From positions 248,001 through 312,000 of the forward strand of contig JADNYV010000023.1 of NCBI GenBank assembly GCA_015501055.1: a DNA stretch of 64,000 bases, written 5' to 3'. Of this stretch, positions 46,959-58,414 are shown piece after piece. The position numbers were made by a program, and so were the translations under genes. This DNA comes from Mucidula mucida (Eukaryota; Basidiomycota; Agaricomycetes; Agaricales; Physalacriaceae). Below the pieces are notes generated by a model. It had not been told where the DNA came from. It was given only the letters and a program-made list of their open reading frames with translations, and made no database searches. Each line of letters begins with the position of its first letter. Position 1 is the stretch's first letter.

Positions 46959-49900
46959 ATGTCCAGCGCTCCCAGCGCAGAGAATGTCCCGGTTAGTGCG
47001 GCTGATATTGTTGTCAACTCGCCAGAGGTGGCTCGACAGCTGGCGGACACAGCGCCCCTTCCATCGCCATCGCCCCAGGGGAGCCATACCAGGACCATAC
47101 CGACTGGAGCGGCCAAGCCCCCTAATAACTTTCGACCCGGACGCGCGAAGAAAAGGAACCAAGGTGTTCAAGTGCGTCCTGCAGACGAGTCAGAGGTCGA
47201 TGATGCAGGAGAGGATGTGGATGAAGAGAGCGACGAAGGGCCAGAAGAAAATCCACCGCCGCAGGGTGTAGACTCTGGCCCACCTCCTGCCCGCAAAGGA
47301 CGCCGTGCGCGAAAAAAGTTCTTTGGACTGCCCAAAGATCGAAACGCTAGAGGTTCGTGAATGTCTGTTCACGAAATATGCGTGCTCATATCAGCTTAGG
47401 ATACGACCCTCTGGATTATGAGCAAAAATATCCTCCGGATCCGATTTATGAGGAGGCGCAGCCGAACTCACGCGTGTGGAGGATGTGCCTCGACGAATTC
47501 CAGATCTTCGATTCAGATTTAGCTGAGGATGCGAGAGACACTGTCGATGTCCTTCTTGTCTTCGTGCGTGTTATATCACCGGCGTCCACTCATTTCGTCT
47601 AACATGCAACGCCAGGCTGGTCTGTTCTCGGCAGTAGTTACTGCCTTCCTTATCCAAACGGCCGACAAACTCGAACCTGACTACGTCCAGCTCTCTAGCT
47701 CGATCCTATACGAGATATTGGTTGTTCAACGCGCCTTCGTGAACGGATCAGCTGTTGATCTTGATCCAGTGGTCTCGTCTCCGAATGCGCTTGACTTCTC
47801 CCCGCCTCATTCCCAGTTATGGATTAATGGGCTCTGGTACACGAGCTTGTCGCTGAGCTTGATCACGGCCCTTGTCGCCGTGTTGGCGAAACAGTGGTTG
47901 CACCAGTACATGTCTATGACATCTGGAACCCCTCTTCATCGCAGTCTGCTTCGCCAGTTCCGTTACGAGGGATTACAGGCATGGCGCGTGCCTTTGATCA
48001 TCGGTCTGCTTCCGCTGCTCATGCACCTTTCTCTTGGCATCTTCTTCATCGGACTCATCATTTTTCTTGCGCAATTGTATCCGGCATGTGCGTATGTCGT
48101 TGGCCTGTTCGCCTTGATAGCGTACTCCGCATACTTCACCAGCCATATCCTCTCTGCGGCGCATCCCCAGTGCCCGTATAAGACGCCGCTTTCCAGCCAG
48201 CTCTACGTACTGTTTCGTCCTTTCTTTTCTCCGAAAGGTCGTCCTGCTTCAGGAAGGTCGATTAAAGAGGCAGAGGAAGCAATGGTTGTAAAGCGTCAGA
48301 ACAATAAGTTTTTCTCTGTCGATGTGCTTGGGTGGGTCTTCGCAAATTCCACCAATCCATCTGCTCGGAGTATCATCTTGCAAAGCTTCGCTGGCTTTCC
48401 CAAGCATTTTCACAATGCGTTGCATACCACCTTCAAAAGACCCCCGTTGGGAGTTGAGACAGATTATGAATTCGCCGAATTATTTCGTCCTCTTGTTTCT
48501 GTTCTGGAGGCACCACCAAACGATCCGTTCAACGCCCAGAGTGCTTATGCGCTGCTGGAGCGGCTCGTACGGACGGATAATTTTGTTGTCTGCTCAGGCC
48601 AGGCATTGTTGTTGTTGAATGATGTGTTGCCAACTCATCCGACCGTTCCACTAGAGCTAGTTGCTGCAATCGCATCTAAGCCTGCAAGAATAGAATCTTC
48701 GCTGGCGAAGTTGCAAGCGAAAGAGGTGTTCCTGAACCCTGAATATCTTCCCACTCATCTCGACCTTCGCTTGCACCCTCAGACGTGGATTGATCTAGTC
48801 ATCCGTATCCTAAATCCTTACCCTTGTGTTCTATCTGAGGATGATGTCCGAAATGGTTCATCGGCTCTCCTTCCTATCATTCAGCTCTGTGCCAACTCCC
48901 CATCTCTACTCGACCTGTACAATACAACGGAGTTTCAGCTGCTTCGCGGCGGATTACGCGAATTCCCTGTCCCATTTGACGAGTCCGCAGTTACGTTCCG
49001 CCGCGTTTGCCAAGTACCTGCCTTCCGAAAGATGGTTGATCAAAGTCTTTATCGTATATTCCACGCATATGATCACTGGGTCAACAGCGGGTTCGAATTC
49101 CGCAAATACCCTGGTTTACGAGTCAGATTGGCCATCGTCAAGTACTACGTTCACCTCACGCAAGGTGGTTGCTCGTCGGCAGACCCCGAAGTGGTCAGTG
49201 AGCTGCGACGTTTGGTTATCAATATGCTCCGTGACATGTATCAGAAGGAATATCGTCTAAAAGAGGAGGGTGATGGATTCATTATTTATTACACGCTCCA
49301 ATCCATGCTCACAAATAAACTGTTACCCGCCGATCCAAAACACCTCAAGCTTTACGACAAGCCGCGGCATCTTGCGTTGCTTTTCATGGCCAGCTTCCTA
49401 CAACAGACCTCGGTGTACTCGTATGTAGATAACTTCCCTGTGTATTCATGGGACAAGTGGTTTTCGGTACCTTTGCTCAAGCAGCTTCTCCTACTTCGCT
49501 ATGAAGAAGTCGAAGATCGTACCGATCTCTTTAATTATCTATGGCCAGGTAGCCTTCTGCTGGAACGCGGGCTGTTCCAATGTGTTCCTGCAGCCTATGA
49601 TGCATTTCCCGAGGCAGACCTTCTCCGTGTTCTAGCACCATTTCGGTACTATCCGACTGTCTTTGGCGCCGTTTGCTACTACATCCAGTCAACTTTTTAC
49701 TGGACCTCAACCAATTTGACGTCGGAAGAACAGTCACAACAGCGCCTCCCTCGGTTCATGCCAAATCTGATACCGGATGTTGACGTTCACAGGAAATATC
49801 TCTTCCGAACAGAAAACGTTGTCCGCATCTGTACATTCCTCCTTTCGGCTCCGGAATCCTCTTGGAGCCGAATTCTCGGGATGTACGCATCTCCACGAAC

Positions 49901-50147
49901 ACAAATTATCGAATTCTTATGTCTATTTTGGACAAAAGGCGAGATGGAGCTAACATGGCCTGAGTGCCGTGCCTTATTGCGCGCAGACAGGGAGAGAAGC
50001 TACGACATTTCTCTGTACCCAGTATTTGGCCACTCTGAATGCCCATCTACGATACCTACAGTTACGGACGTGAAGAAGAAGGTTGCATACCTAGATGCTG
50101 GTATTGACTTACTCGATCGACATATAGACTTATGTCAAGATTTGTAA
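46959..50147 (+). CDS. DUF6535 domain membrane protein, three exons, 1,029 residues
   Basis: Exons 46959-47352, 47400-47563 and 47616-50147 join in frame. The N-terminus is disordered and charged (ARKKFFGLPKDRNARG preceded by acidic and Pro stretches). The conserved block YDPLDYEQKYPPDPIYEEAQ, SRVWRMCLDEFQIFDSDL, DTVDVLLVFAGLFSAVVTAF and LIQTADKLEPDY is the DUF6535 signature. It continues with WINGLWYTSLSLSLITALVA, LAKQWLHQYMSMTSGTP and two to three further helices (PLIIGLLPLLMHLSLGIFFI). About 650 C-terminal residues are helical without a known domain. DUF6535 proteins are numerous in Agaricomycetes and uncharacterised. An in-frame ATG at 46779 would add 60 residues; 46959 is preferred because that extension lacks conserved character. 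Confidence 0.88.
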
Positions 50148-50775
50148 TTCAGTAAGTACGCATCTTGATGCAACGTAGTCTAGGAACTCCATTTATCGTA
50201 TTCTAATGATTTGGGAACGCTCATGGATTCTGAAAAGCTTATTGGATGTGAAGGGTCAGAACTCATTCCATCCTCCACATGTAGTGCCTGTCCCAGAACT
50301 TGAAGCCGATCACTCAGTATCTGTGCTATAGGGATGCCTGTATCTAGACTTTCGAACATAAGACTCTCCGTGGTTCGCTGCTTCTGGAGTCTATGGGGCG
50401 AAGGCATTGAAGGTGTCAAATGTTCCAGGCCTGATAGTGATGTTGAAAGCAGAGGTGCTCGTGCACTCGACATGCGCTTGAGGTTCATCTGGCTGCCATG
50501 TCTCCATGGACTGAGGATTGCCATCAACAGTGGACTCAATGTGGGTTGCCAATATTCCTTGACAGATGACATCAGAGGATGTTGTAGCGGGAGATGAAGA
50601 GGAAGAAGAAAGCGGGGTAACATTGTTTCGTTCCCGGCAGACAAATGTCAGAAGGCGGTGGTGCAGTGAGCAGCAGTCAACGCACCCATAAGACCCGTCT
50701 TTAGAGAGCAAAAGGGGGTTCTTTGCTGATGCTAAAGACCGACTTCCTTTAGACAATGAGGCCTGTAAGCGAGAT
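50148..50775. other. Intergenic stretch left of the retroelement
   Basis: Two overlapping minus-strand frames (50180-50644 and 50391-50756) are Ser/Pro-rich and could be one spliced short gene, but I could not find a junction that keeps frame. Confidence 0.3.
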
Positions 50776-51055
50776 TGTTGGATACAAGCCGGACTTCACG
50801 TTCCTCTTGTAATCCCTTATTCCACGGACCCGCACCAATATTCACCAACCCGCTACCGTCGCTACCGTTCCGCTCCCGTTACCACCGACACCACAATTGT
50901 ATGTACAGAGTTTACCTAGTTCTTTTTCTTACTTCACGCTGCTCTCACTGTCTCCCAAATCCCCATTAGATATTCGATTACTTACAGTATATAAGCTACA
51001 TACTTTTGGTCTATATACTGTGTGCATTCTCCTCCTCCTTGTCCGAGTCCCAACA
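50776..51055 (+). repeat. 5' LTR of the copia element (280 bp)
   Basis: The segment starts TGTTGG and ends CCAACA, a perfect six-base inverted repeat with the canonical TG...CA ends. It contains TATATAAG at 50988-50995. The bases just after it, GGTTATGGGCCC, are in the place expected for the primer binding site. No second copy was found downstream in the window. Confidence 0.75.
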
Positions 51056-51145
51056 GGTTATGGGCCCCGCCTGTGCCTAATCTATCCATCAGAAAACTAC
51101 TCGCTCGCAAATTGTTCCACGTACCTCTTCACGTCGTATCCCGCC

Positions 51146-52084
51146 ATGTCCACCAGCACGAAACTCATCGAGTTCTTTGCCCGCGTCCCGCAGTGCAAAG
51201 CGGATGGGACGAATTGGACATTCTACCGTGACCGCTTCATGTTCGCCGCCGAAGCAGCACAGCTCGACGATTACCTCGTAGAGACGGCCGCACCACCGTC
51301 GGCTCCCATTCCCACTGATCCCGCGAATCCCACGAAGGACGAGACCGACTCCATCACGCGTCACCCAGGTGTCGTCCGGTTGTGGAAGGCAAACAAGGTC
51401 ATTGTCAAGCAGGCCCTTGTGTCAACAATTCCCGACTCGTTGTTCCTGAAAGTGAAGGGAGAATCGTCAGCAGGGAAGATGTGGAAGAAAGTAAAGGAGG
51501 AGTTTGAAAAGAGGTCAAAGATGATGACTGTCAACCTCCGCAGGAAGCTCCAAGAGGAACGTTGCCCAGAGAACGGCGACATCAAGGCCCACTTGTTGAA
51601 ACTAGGTTTGGCGGGTTTGTACCTCAACAATGAGGTAGCCCAGCCGTATGTGGAGGCACCGGAGAGCGCACTCGAGGCTGCTGAAGCAGCACTATCCATC
51701 CTTATTCCCAACGAGACCAACTCGGAGTCAGACTACGACTCCATGCCGCCACTCCTTGAGACATCTGACTCAGAGTCAGAGAACAACAATGACCTCCCGA
51801 CGCTGTTGAGCGTAGCAAGTACATCAGATTGCTCTGATGAGGTGGAGTATTCCATGGTTGAGGAAGAAGATGTTGAAAATTTCAGTGATTTTGATCCCGG
51901 CGAAGATATCCCAGACCTCGAGGATTGGTCTGATGCAGAAAATGACCTGGAAGAAGTCATCAGAGATGTTGGAGAGGAAGCATACACAATACTTTTGACA
52001 TGGTATTCCTCGCAGCCGCTGCCACCACGCTCCCCAACGAACCACAAGTCGACATCTACAACTCAGGCGCGTCTCGCCACATGA
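51146..52084 (+). pseudogene. Copia gag remnant
   Basis: The frame starts MSTSTKLIEFFARVPQCKAD and shows gag features of the UBN2 type: GTNWTFYRDRFMFAAEAAQL, GVVRLWKANKVIVKQALVST, GKMWKKVKEEFEKRSKMMTV, LRRKLQEERCPENGDIKAHL. After KAHLLKL the usual C-terminal gag and the CCHC zinc knuckle are absent and an acidic stretch (DIPDLEDWSDAENDLEEVIR) follows, so an internal deletion or replacement is likely. The frame overlaps the protease frame in another phase. Confidence 0.7.
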
Positions 52085-53857
52085 CCCCCTACCACCATTG
52101 CCTCTTCAATTACACGTCCATTGAACCCAAATCCATCACGGCAGCTGACAAAGGGAAGTTCCAGGCAATTGGCAAAGGAGACATGCACATCTACATTCCT
52201 GGCAAAGCCGGTGAGAGGACACGGTTCCTAGTCCGCGATGTCCTGTATGCGCTGCAGTTGGGCGTATCATTACTGTCCGTTTCAAAGATAACTGCCGCCG
52301 GATATGGCATGTTGTTTCGCGGCTCAGAATGCCGCATTTACGGACCCAAGGACAAGCTGTTGGGAAAGGTACCTGTTAAAGGAGGCCTTTATCACGTTGA
52401 AACAGACCCACCTTATGCGAACGCCGTTCACAATGCCCCCATCTCCGTATCCCTCGATGACCTACACCAAATGATGGGCCATATTGCACCCAATGCAGCG
52501 AAGCGACTCGTCAAGGATCACATTGTCGAAGGAATTATCCTTGACAAATCGAAACCGCCGCCAAAATCCTGTGACTCCTGCGAATATGGAAAGAAGACGT
52601 GCAAACCTGTCAAGAAGGTCAGCGAACACGCATGTGCCAAAGAACGGGGCAAACTTATCCACTCAGACCTCTGGGGTCCCTCTCCCGTTTGCACTCCTCA
52701 GCATAAGGAGTACTATGTGTCGTACACGGACGATCACACATGCTACTCAGCCATATTCTTGGTGCGTCAGAAAAGCAAAACCTTCGAAACCTACCAGCAA
52801 TACAAAGCATGGTTGAGCACCCAGCATTCGGCAAAAATCAAAGAATTACATACCAACAAAGGCGGCAAATACAGCAGTGACGAGTTCAAAGCTCATCTCA
52901 CTGCATAAGGAACCAAGCGCACAACTACAGTCCACGACACACCCCCGAGCATAACGGCATTGCAGAACAACTGAACCGGACATTCCTTGAAAAGGTCCGC
53001 GCCATGCTCCATGCATCCGGACTACCAAAGAACCTATGGGGCGAAGCGTTGAAGCACACTGTCTGGTTGAAGAACCAGACATCAATGCGTGCACTCAACG
53101 GCAAGACACCGTACAAGATGCTCCATGGTTAGAAGCCGAATCTTCAAGACCTGCACAAATTTGGGTGCAAGGTCTGGGTTCACAACATGAAGGGATCCAA
53201 ACTTGACGGACGTGCATGTGTTGGTTGCTGGCTCGGTTTTGACAGCAAGACCAGTGGACATCAGATTTTTTGGGAGGATAACCAAATAATTGGAGTTGAA
53301 AGAAGCATAAAATTTGACAAAAGAGAGGACACAAAAGTTAAAGAGAGTATGCTGAATGAGGGGGAGGAAGGAAGAAATGGCATTCAGCAAACAGTTGGTG
53401 CTGAAAATGCGAAAAACATACCTAATCCGGCTTCTGTACCTCTCCCGCCGTCACCAGCACCCACTACGCCACCTACTAGTGCACCCATTCCAACTGTTTC
53501 CACCACGTCTCCATCCCAGTCCACACCTGCACCCGACATGTCTCAACTTCCCGACTTCCTTGGCGGCTTGCTCCAGCGTGAAGGACTGGACCCTGCAAAT
53601 ATCCGTGAGGGCAAATGTGCCCAGAAGCCATCACAGAAGGCCCAAGAAATGGCCGAGTTGTCCAAGTCCCAAAAAATGTTGGGGGAGCCGTCTGCAGCCA
53701 TTCCCGAGGCCGGCTACGGTGAACTTGGGCAGGAATATCCTAAAATGGCCATGACTGCGGCCACAGCAGAGTCCGAGGGCATAGAGCCCATCTTTGAGGA
53801 AGTAAAACGACGCACAGACTGGCCGTTGTGGCAGAAAGCAATTGAAGAAGTGTTATG
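52000..53857 (+). pseudogene. Copia protease-integrase remnant with stops
   Basis: The retroviral-type protease region has IYNSGASRHMTPY where the family has the catalytic Asp (DSGAS), so Asp is Asn. A GAG-pre-integrase segment DDLHQMMGHIAPNAAKRLV and a HHCC-like CDSCEYGKKTC follow. The integrase core shows HSDLWGPSP (first Asp present) and then ELHTNKGGKYSS, where the second catalytic Asp is Asn. A TAA (52906-52908) interrupts before GTKRTTTVHDTPPEHNGIAE, and a TAG (53130-53132) comes after YKMLHG. The Pro/Thr-rich linker continues to 53857. Not functional. Confidence 0.8.
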
Positions 53858-54972
53858 AATTGCCATATTTTTACATTTTCAATCTTATCATATCTTATTG
53901 GGGGGCTTGTCTTATCAACCAACGGACTGTTTCATCATCTGTTTCGTCACCGATCATACTCCTTTTCATTACCAAAGCCATACTTATGTCGGACACACGG
54001 CCAACACATGGATGACATCATACATGCCGATACGGACTTCCTATTGTATACACACCACCAACACTCGTAGCACACATGGTCCTTTCAGTATTATTACTTA
54101 CATGCAGTTACCACTCGTATTTAATGGTTTCACGGACTAGTAGCATACAACACTGGGTCAAGGGCGTGGAGCATCCCTAGTGGAAACGCGTATGGACAAG
54201 GAGTCCCAAACACAGACTTACTAGTATATAAGCAGTAGTGTAGTATCATTGTACTTTAGTTCCGATCTCGTTTATACACCTGGCCTAGCCTAGTCTTACA
54301 AACACGAACACTTTCTCCTTTAGTTCTTGCTGTGGTACCTGGTTTAGTCTCGTGGCTAAAGTCAGTTGCTAACAGAAGATCAGAACTACTTTCTACCACC
54401 TACCACACATCCCTGATCGTTGATCAGCACTTTGCTGTTTGATCATCGCACATTCCCCCATCCCCTTTCCTGTTTACAGATCAACGGAATCCTAATCCCA
54501 GTGCATGTCCGCATACATATGTATTGGTCCCAGTAGCGCTGGCTAACAGTTAGAGATAACTGCCTCGGGTGCTGGAAGTAGCCGCTCTCACGAGAACAAA
54601 CTTTTGGCAGTTGCACTTCAGTGGGCGCTGTTTACGGGTCAACCCCCGTTCCCAGGAAAACTTTGGCTTACCTCACACCAGAGGGACGTTGGCTGGGCAA
54701 TTGCGAACTTGTGACGAGCTCTTGGGCTCCGTAGATACGTAGTCAGTAGTCGGTAAAATAGTGTAGACAGTTACAATACCTACCTACTTTACTTACCTTA
54801 CGATACACACCATCATTCCCCACCCTACCAAGTCCTGGATTCTATTTCAGATCTAGGCAATTCCCCCTTATTCATCCAAACCTCTATTCCCTCACCCGTT
54901 TCATTCAAATCTGCATCTCCCATATCCCCACTTTCACCCTTTCACTCTCCGATCTCATCACCCCGATTCACC
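53858..54972. other. Non-coding stretch between retroelement remnants; possible LTR
   Basis: No gene. TATATAAG at 54225-54232 followed by a CT-rich leader up to the gag ATG at 54973 looks like the promoter half of an LTR plus leader of a gypsy-type element, but the LTR ends and primer site could not be fixed. A short perfect hairpin CAGTTA-GAGA-TAACTG lies near 54548-54563. Confidence 0.35.
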
Positions 54973-55485
54973 ATGTCCAACAAAGCACCCGAGCCCGCTC
55001 ATCACGCCGATGTCAAACCCAAAGGCCGATCCCTTGTCAACAAACCTTACAACTATGACGGGGACAAGACCAAGTACAAGAGCTGGTGGCGATCTATGTT
55101 TACATTAATCCGTGACAAGAAGAACAACCTCACATCTGACTCTGAAAGAATCAATGTTGTTCTCTCCTACATCCGAGGAGATCACATTGATGCATGGGTC
55201 CAGAACTACACGGACCAGAACTTTGACGAGGAAGAAGAGGAATGGACAGTCTCTTGGACGGAGTTCAAGGAGCATTTGAAGGAGCGATTTGTGGATTCCA
55301 ACCTTGCGCAAGACGCGCAAGACCAGATCGAGCGGTTGTGCCAGGGGCAAGACACCGCTCAAGATTTTTTCCAGAAGTTCGAGGTTCTGCTCACTCAGGC
55401 AGAATATTCAAAGGATGACACATTGTCGTGCAACTTCTCGAGACCAATGTCAACGAGTATGTCCGGGTCAAGACTCTAAACGGCT
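54973..55485 (+). pseudogene. Ty3/gypsy-type gag remnant
   Basis: The frame MSNKAPEPAHHADVKPKGRS continues with the retrotransposon gag domain: YNYDGDKTKYKSWWRSMFTL, LSYIRGDHIDAWVQNYTDQN, EWTVSWTEFKEHLKERFVDS, QDQIERLCQGQDTAQDFFQK. At about 55425 the frame shifts: the expected continuation VVQLLETNVNEYVRVKTLNG lies in another frame and meets a stop. Zinc knuckle, protease, RT and integrase are all missing. Similarity stops at about 55485, where the glycosidase gene fragment begins. Confidence 0.75.
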
Positions 55486-55488
55486 AGT

Positions 55489-56910
55489 ACTGACGACAAT
55501 CAGGTCGAACGAGTCACATATCACGCTCTTACTACAACTATTACTTCAGGGTGGACTCTTCGCTTCTGTTGCAATGAGATAGCAGATTGATGTTTTTCAG
55601 ACATGTGGGGACGCCAATATTTGCACCAGCAAAACCAGATAGCGGCGAAGAATATGACCCCGTACGTCAGGCAGATCACTCTTCCACGACGTTTCTCATT
55701 CACGCTTGTCAGAAACCCCTTCCCGGAAGATGGGTGCGTTGCCTGGTTTTTTTCTTCCTTCCAGCGTTGACACCTGAGGGCAGCCCGGAGTCTAACATCT
55801 TTGGCTTAGAGCCTAACTATCCGTAAGCCCCTTCCAACGATCTTCTACCGCCTTGATCTTGACACAGCGTATAGATGTTGTACTGTCAATTTCCCTCAAG
55901 GATGGCCGAAGTTTATCCCCAATGCGTTCGACACAACGCCGGATCGAACGTCCCTCGTTTATTTCTGGGACCGTTCAATGTTTCGACGTTTCTGGCAGGA
56001 GGTTCGCATATTTCTTGCTAGACCCAGCCTTGACTGACCGGGGTCGTTGCAGACAACCATGTTACCGTAAAGGTCGAGACGCAGTATCCGTTCAGGGATG
56101 TCCTGGTTACAACGGTGACTGCGACGAAGCCGTTCACGTACTATGTTCGCATCCCCAGCTGGATCACTCGTGGAACATTTGCTCTCGACGACGAACCACC
56201 GGAGACATTGAAGCCTTTGGAAGGTCTACTGGGCATATACATCACACCTGGCAAGAGACGGATTACGCTCGCTCTACCGTCGCCGATCTCGATAGGTATA
56301 CTGTTCTGCTTTCTGCTTAAGACCTGCTCTGATCCGCCGCCACAGAAAGTCGCCCTAACAGTAGTGTCGCTATCCACCGAGGGCCGCTCAACTATGCATT
56401 CGATAGTGAGTACTGACCTTTAAGACCCATTGAGACTGCCACATCTTTTCGTTAGTCGAACGCACGGAAACTGTCATCAAGACCGATCCTCGCGAGGCGC
56501 ATGCAGTTGATCTTCAGCTTGATCCTGTTGGGGCCTGGCAATATGCGATTGACCCCAGTACGGCCAAGTACCACTATGACTCGAGATCCGAATCGAACGC
56601 GCTGCCTTCGCCAATATGGGAGTCGGGTCGTCCTCCGGTCAGCATCAGTGTATTGGCCTGCCTCATTGACTGGCCATTGGCTGGGGATGTGTTCCCTGCG
56701 GACCCGCCCGAGAACCCCGAATGTGTGGGCGAAGAGAAGAGAATTGTTCTGACGCCGATTGGGGTAAGTCCATTGTACAGATGATGATAATTGTTGGTGC
56801 TGATCCTTGCAACGAAGCTGAGGATAAGCGAGTTTCCTGTGTTTAGAAGCAAAGGTCTCCGAGGTAGCAGTAGTTCTACCGATAACAAGCAAGTTCCTTT
56901 GCATGTATAA
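55489..56910 (+). pseudogene. GH127/DUF1680-type glycosidase gene, 5'-truncated, frameshifted
   Basis: The 3' half of a spliced gene of the DUF1680 (beta-L-arabinofuranosidase-like) family. Exons rebuilt with good GT...AG sites give QVERVTYHALTTTITS, DMWGRQYLHQQNQIAAKNMT, PNPFPEDGPESNIFGLEPNY, PCCTVNFPQGWPKFIPNAF, FLGPFNVSTFLAGDNHVTVK, VETQYPFRDVLVTTVTATKP, YYVRIPSWITRGTF, SSVAIHRGPLNYAFDIERTE, PVGAWQYAIDPS and a C-terminal KLRISEFPVF. The Cys pair of PCCTVN matches the family's conserved metal/catalytic Cys region. One frameshift lies near 55957-55963, between DRTSLV and FLGPFN. The acceptor of the last intron looks weak. Everything upstream of QVER is absent and replaced by the gag remnant. 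Introns are otherwise clean, so loss looks recent. Confidence 0.75.
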
Positions 56911-57179
56911 ACCTGTCCTTCGTAGAGTACTTACAACGCTCGTCAAGCCCGTCTCGCGAGTAAACTTAGTGTGAATGGTGACGCCACGTGGGCGTTTCAA
57001 ATACCCTGTATGACGCATCTTTCGATCTTGTTCTCTACTTCGACTCACATCTTCAAATCACATTCACCAAAGTCTCAAGGATTGCAGATTTCGAAACCGA
57101 ACGGAGAACCACAGTTATCCACAGTAAGCCTTGACAACAACGTTGCTTATAATCGCCTGACATCGACCTTCCTCAGGAT

Positions 57180-58094
57180 ATGGGATCAAGTCAGTCGTCG
57201 TCAGAGGAGATCTCTGCACCTGATATCGACACGCACGACTATGTACCCACAGAAAACGACATTCATCGCCTCCGCAATCTGTTCTTCTCTGCTATCGATA
57301 TCCCCTCCGAGATCATCGAAATCATTCTCGACATGGCCGAATACTGGCCCTCAGTGCACAGCGAGCGTTTCCTCGACGTCGCAGTCAAATCAGAAGGGCG
57401 ACAAGGCAGCCCATATCCCATGGCAGAGTGGTGCTACCTCGTATCCCCGCGTGTACCCTCCCATGCCAGGTCTGTGAAAGCCGTCACGATACAGACGGAG
57501 AGCTGCGATCAAGGATGGGGTGGAGAGCCTGAACATCGTGGTTCGATGTGGCTTCCTTAGACGGCAGCTCGTATACTGATGAATGTTTCTGAAAATAGGC
57601 ACTCGTAACGGGTCTTGGACGTGGTTTGAAGCGGCAATCATTCGCTCAGACGATGACAGCGTTCCTGGTGGGTTTCCGAGGTTGAGAACAACCTGCCCGT
57701 GGATATCTACAGAGAAGGACTCGGCGTTCTCAGAAGAGCGCGACGCTGCTGTGTCTTGCGAAGTACCCTCCCGACTTGGATCGTTCACGGTGGCATGTTA
57801 TTTCTAATCTAACCGGCGATGAAGACGTACACGGAGAACGTCGTGTGTTGGACAGCAGAGGATCCCAAAGATATCGATAATGATATTCCTGCTGGTCACC
57901 GTCATGCTAGGGGGATATACGGCAGAGAGGCAGATTTTGTCGACCTGATGCAGGGCGGTGACCGTGTGGCGTTGCTTGTCATGGCCAAGGTGAGAGCATG
58001 TTGATCGGTTTGACTTTACTCAAACATGGCGTAGTTTCCAATGTGGACAAATCATGTTCGGCAGGCGTCCATTACTGTTCACTACTGCATTTAG
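57180..58094 (+). pseudogene. Broken copy of a conserved fungal protein of unknown function
   Basis: The start MGSSQSSSEEISAPDIDTHD leads to IPSEIIEIILDMAEYWPSVH, PMAEWCYLVSPRVPSHARSV, then GSWTWFEAAIIRSDDDSV across an intron. Later come DLDRSRWHVISNLTGDED, NVVCWTAEDPKDID, FVDLMQGGDRVALLVMAK and, after a clean intron, FPMWTNHVRQASITVHYCI and stop. This order (PxEIxxxILDxAxYWP; WCYxVSP; WTWFEAxIIR; HVVxW; GDRVAL; final beta strand ending in an aromatic) is a widespread basidiomycete family of unknown role. The reading frame is broken by an apparent 11-base insertion near 57661-57672, an indel near 57722 and another in the 57800s. No intact protein can be made. Confidence 0.65.
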
Positions 58095-58414
58095 CGTGTA
58101 CATCGTGCACAATTTGACCTTGCAATCCTAGCAACGAATCACTTGTTGTTGTGCAGTTACATTTGACATGTCAGCCGCTTATACGAAGCGAGATTCTGTG
58201 TACCATCTTTTTCAATTTTGGGGCGACAGAGGTAACTGTGTGCAACGAGGATGCTCAAGCCTCGTCGCTTGAGAAGGCTGAACTCCTACAAATCGATAGT
58301 TCAAGAAAAACAATATTTGCTTCACATTTTCACCGAGGATCAACGAAGAACCTCAGGGCCCAATGATCATTGAATCGTTTCGACATCTCAACATACAAAT
58401 CACATCGAGCTCTG
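58095..58414. other. Short intergenic stretch
   Basis: Nothing recognisable between the two pseudogenes. Confidence 0.3.

Larger units (their letters stand above)
50776..53857 (+). mobile_element. Ty1/copia-type LTR retrotransposon, 5' part only, decayed
   Basis: A 5' LTR (50776-51055) is followed by a gag-like frame (51146-52084) and a protease/GAG-pre-integrase/integrase frame (52000-53130), then an integrase C-terminal and linker region reaching the very start of the reverse transcriptase domain (RTDWPLWQKAIEEVL) before sequence similarity ends at 53857. Reverse transcriptase, RNase H and a 3' LTR are missing. The frames contain stops at 52906-52908 and 53130-53132. The element is therefore a dead 5' fragment on the plus strand. 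Confidence 0.85.

Noticed and set aside
50180..50756. Two overlapping minus-strand Ser/Pro-rich frames as one spliced gene
   Set aside because: No phase-consistent GT...AG junction found between them; no family resemblance.
56452..57048. 198-codon minus-strand frame
   Set aside because: Lies antisense to clear exons of the GH127-type pseudogene and is its shadow.
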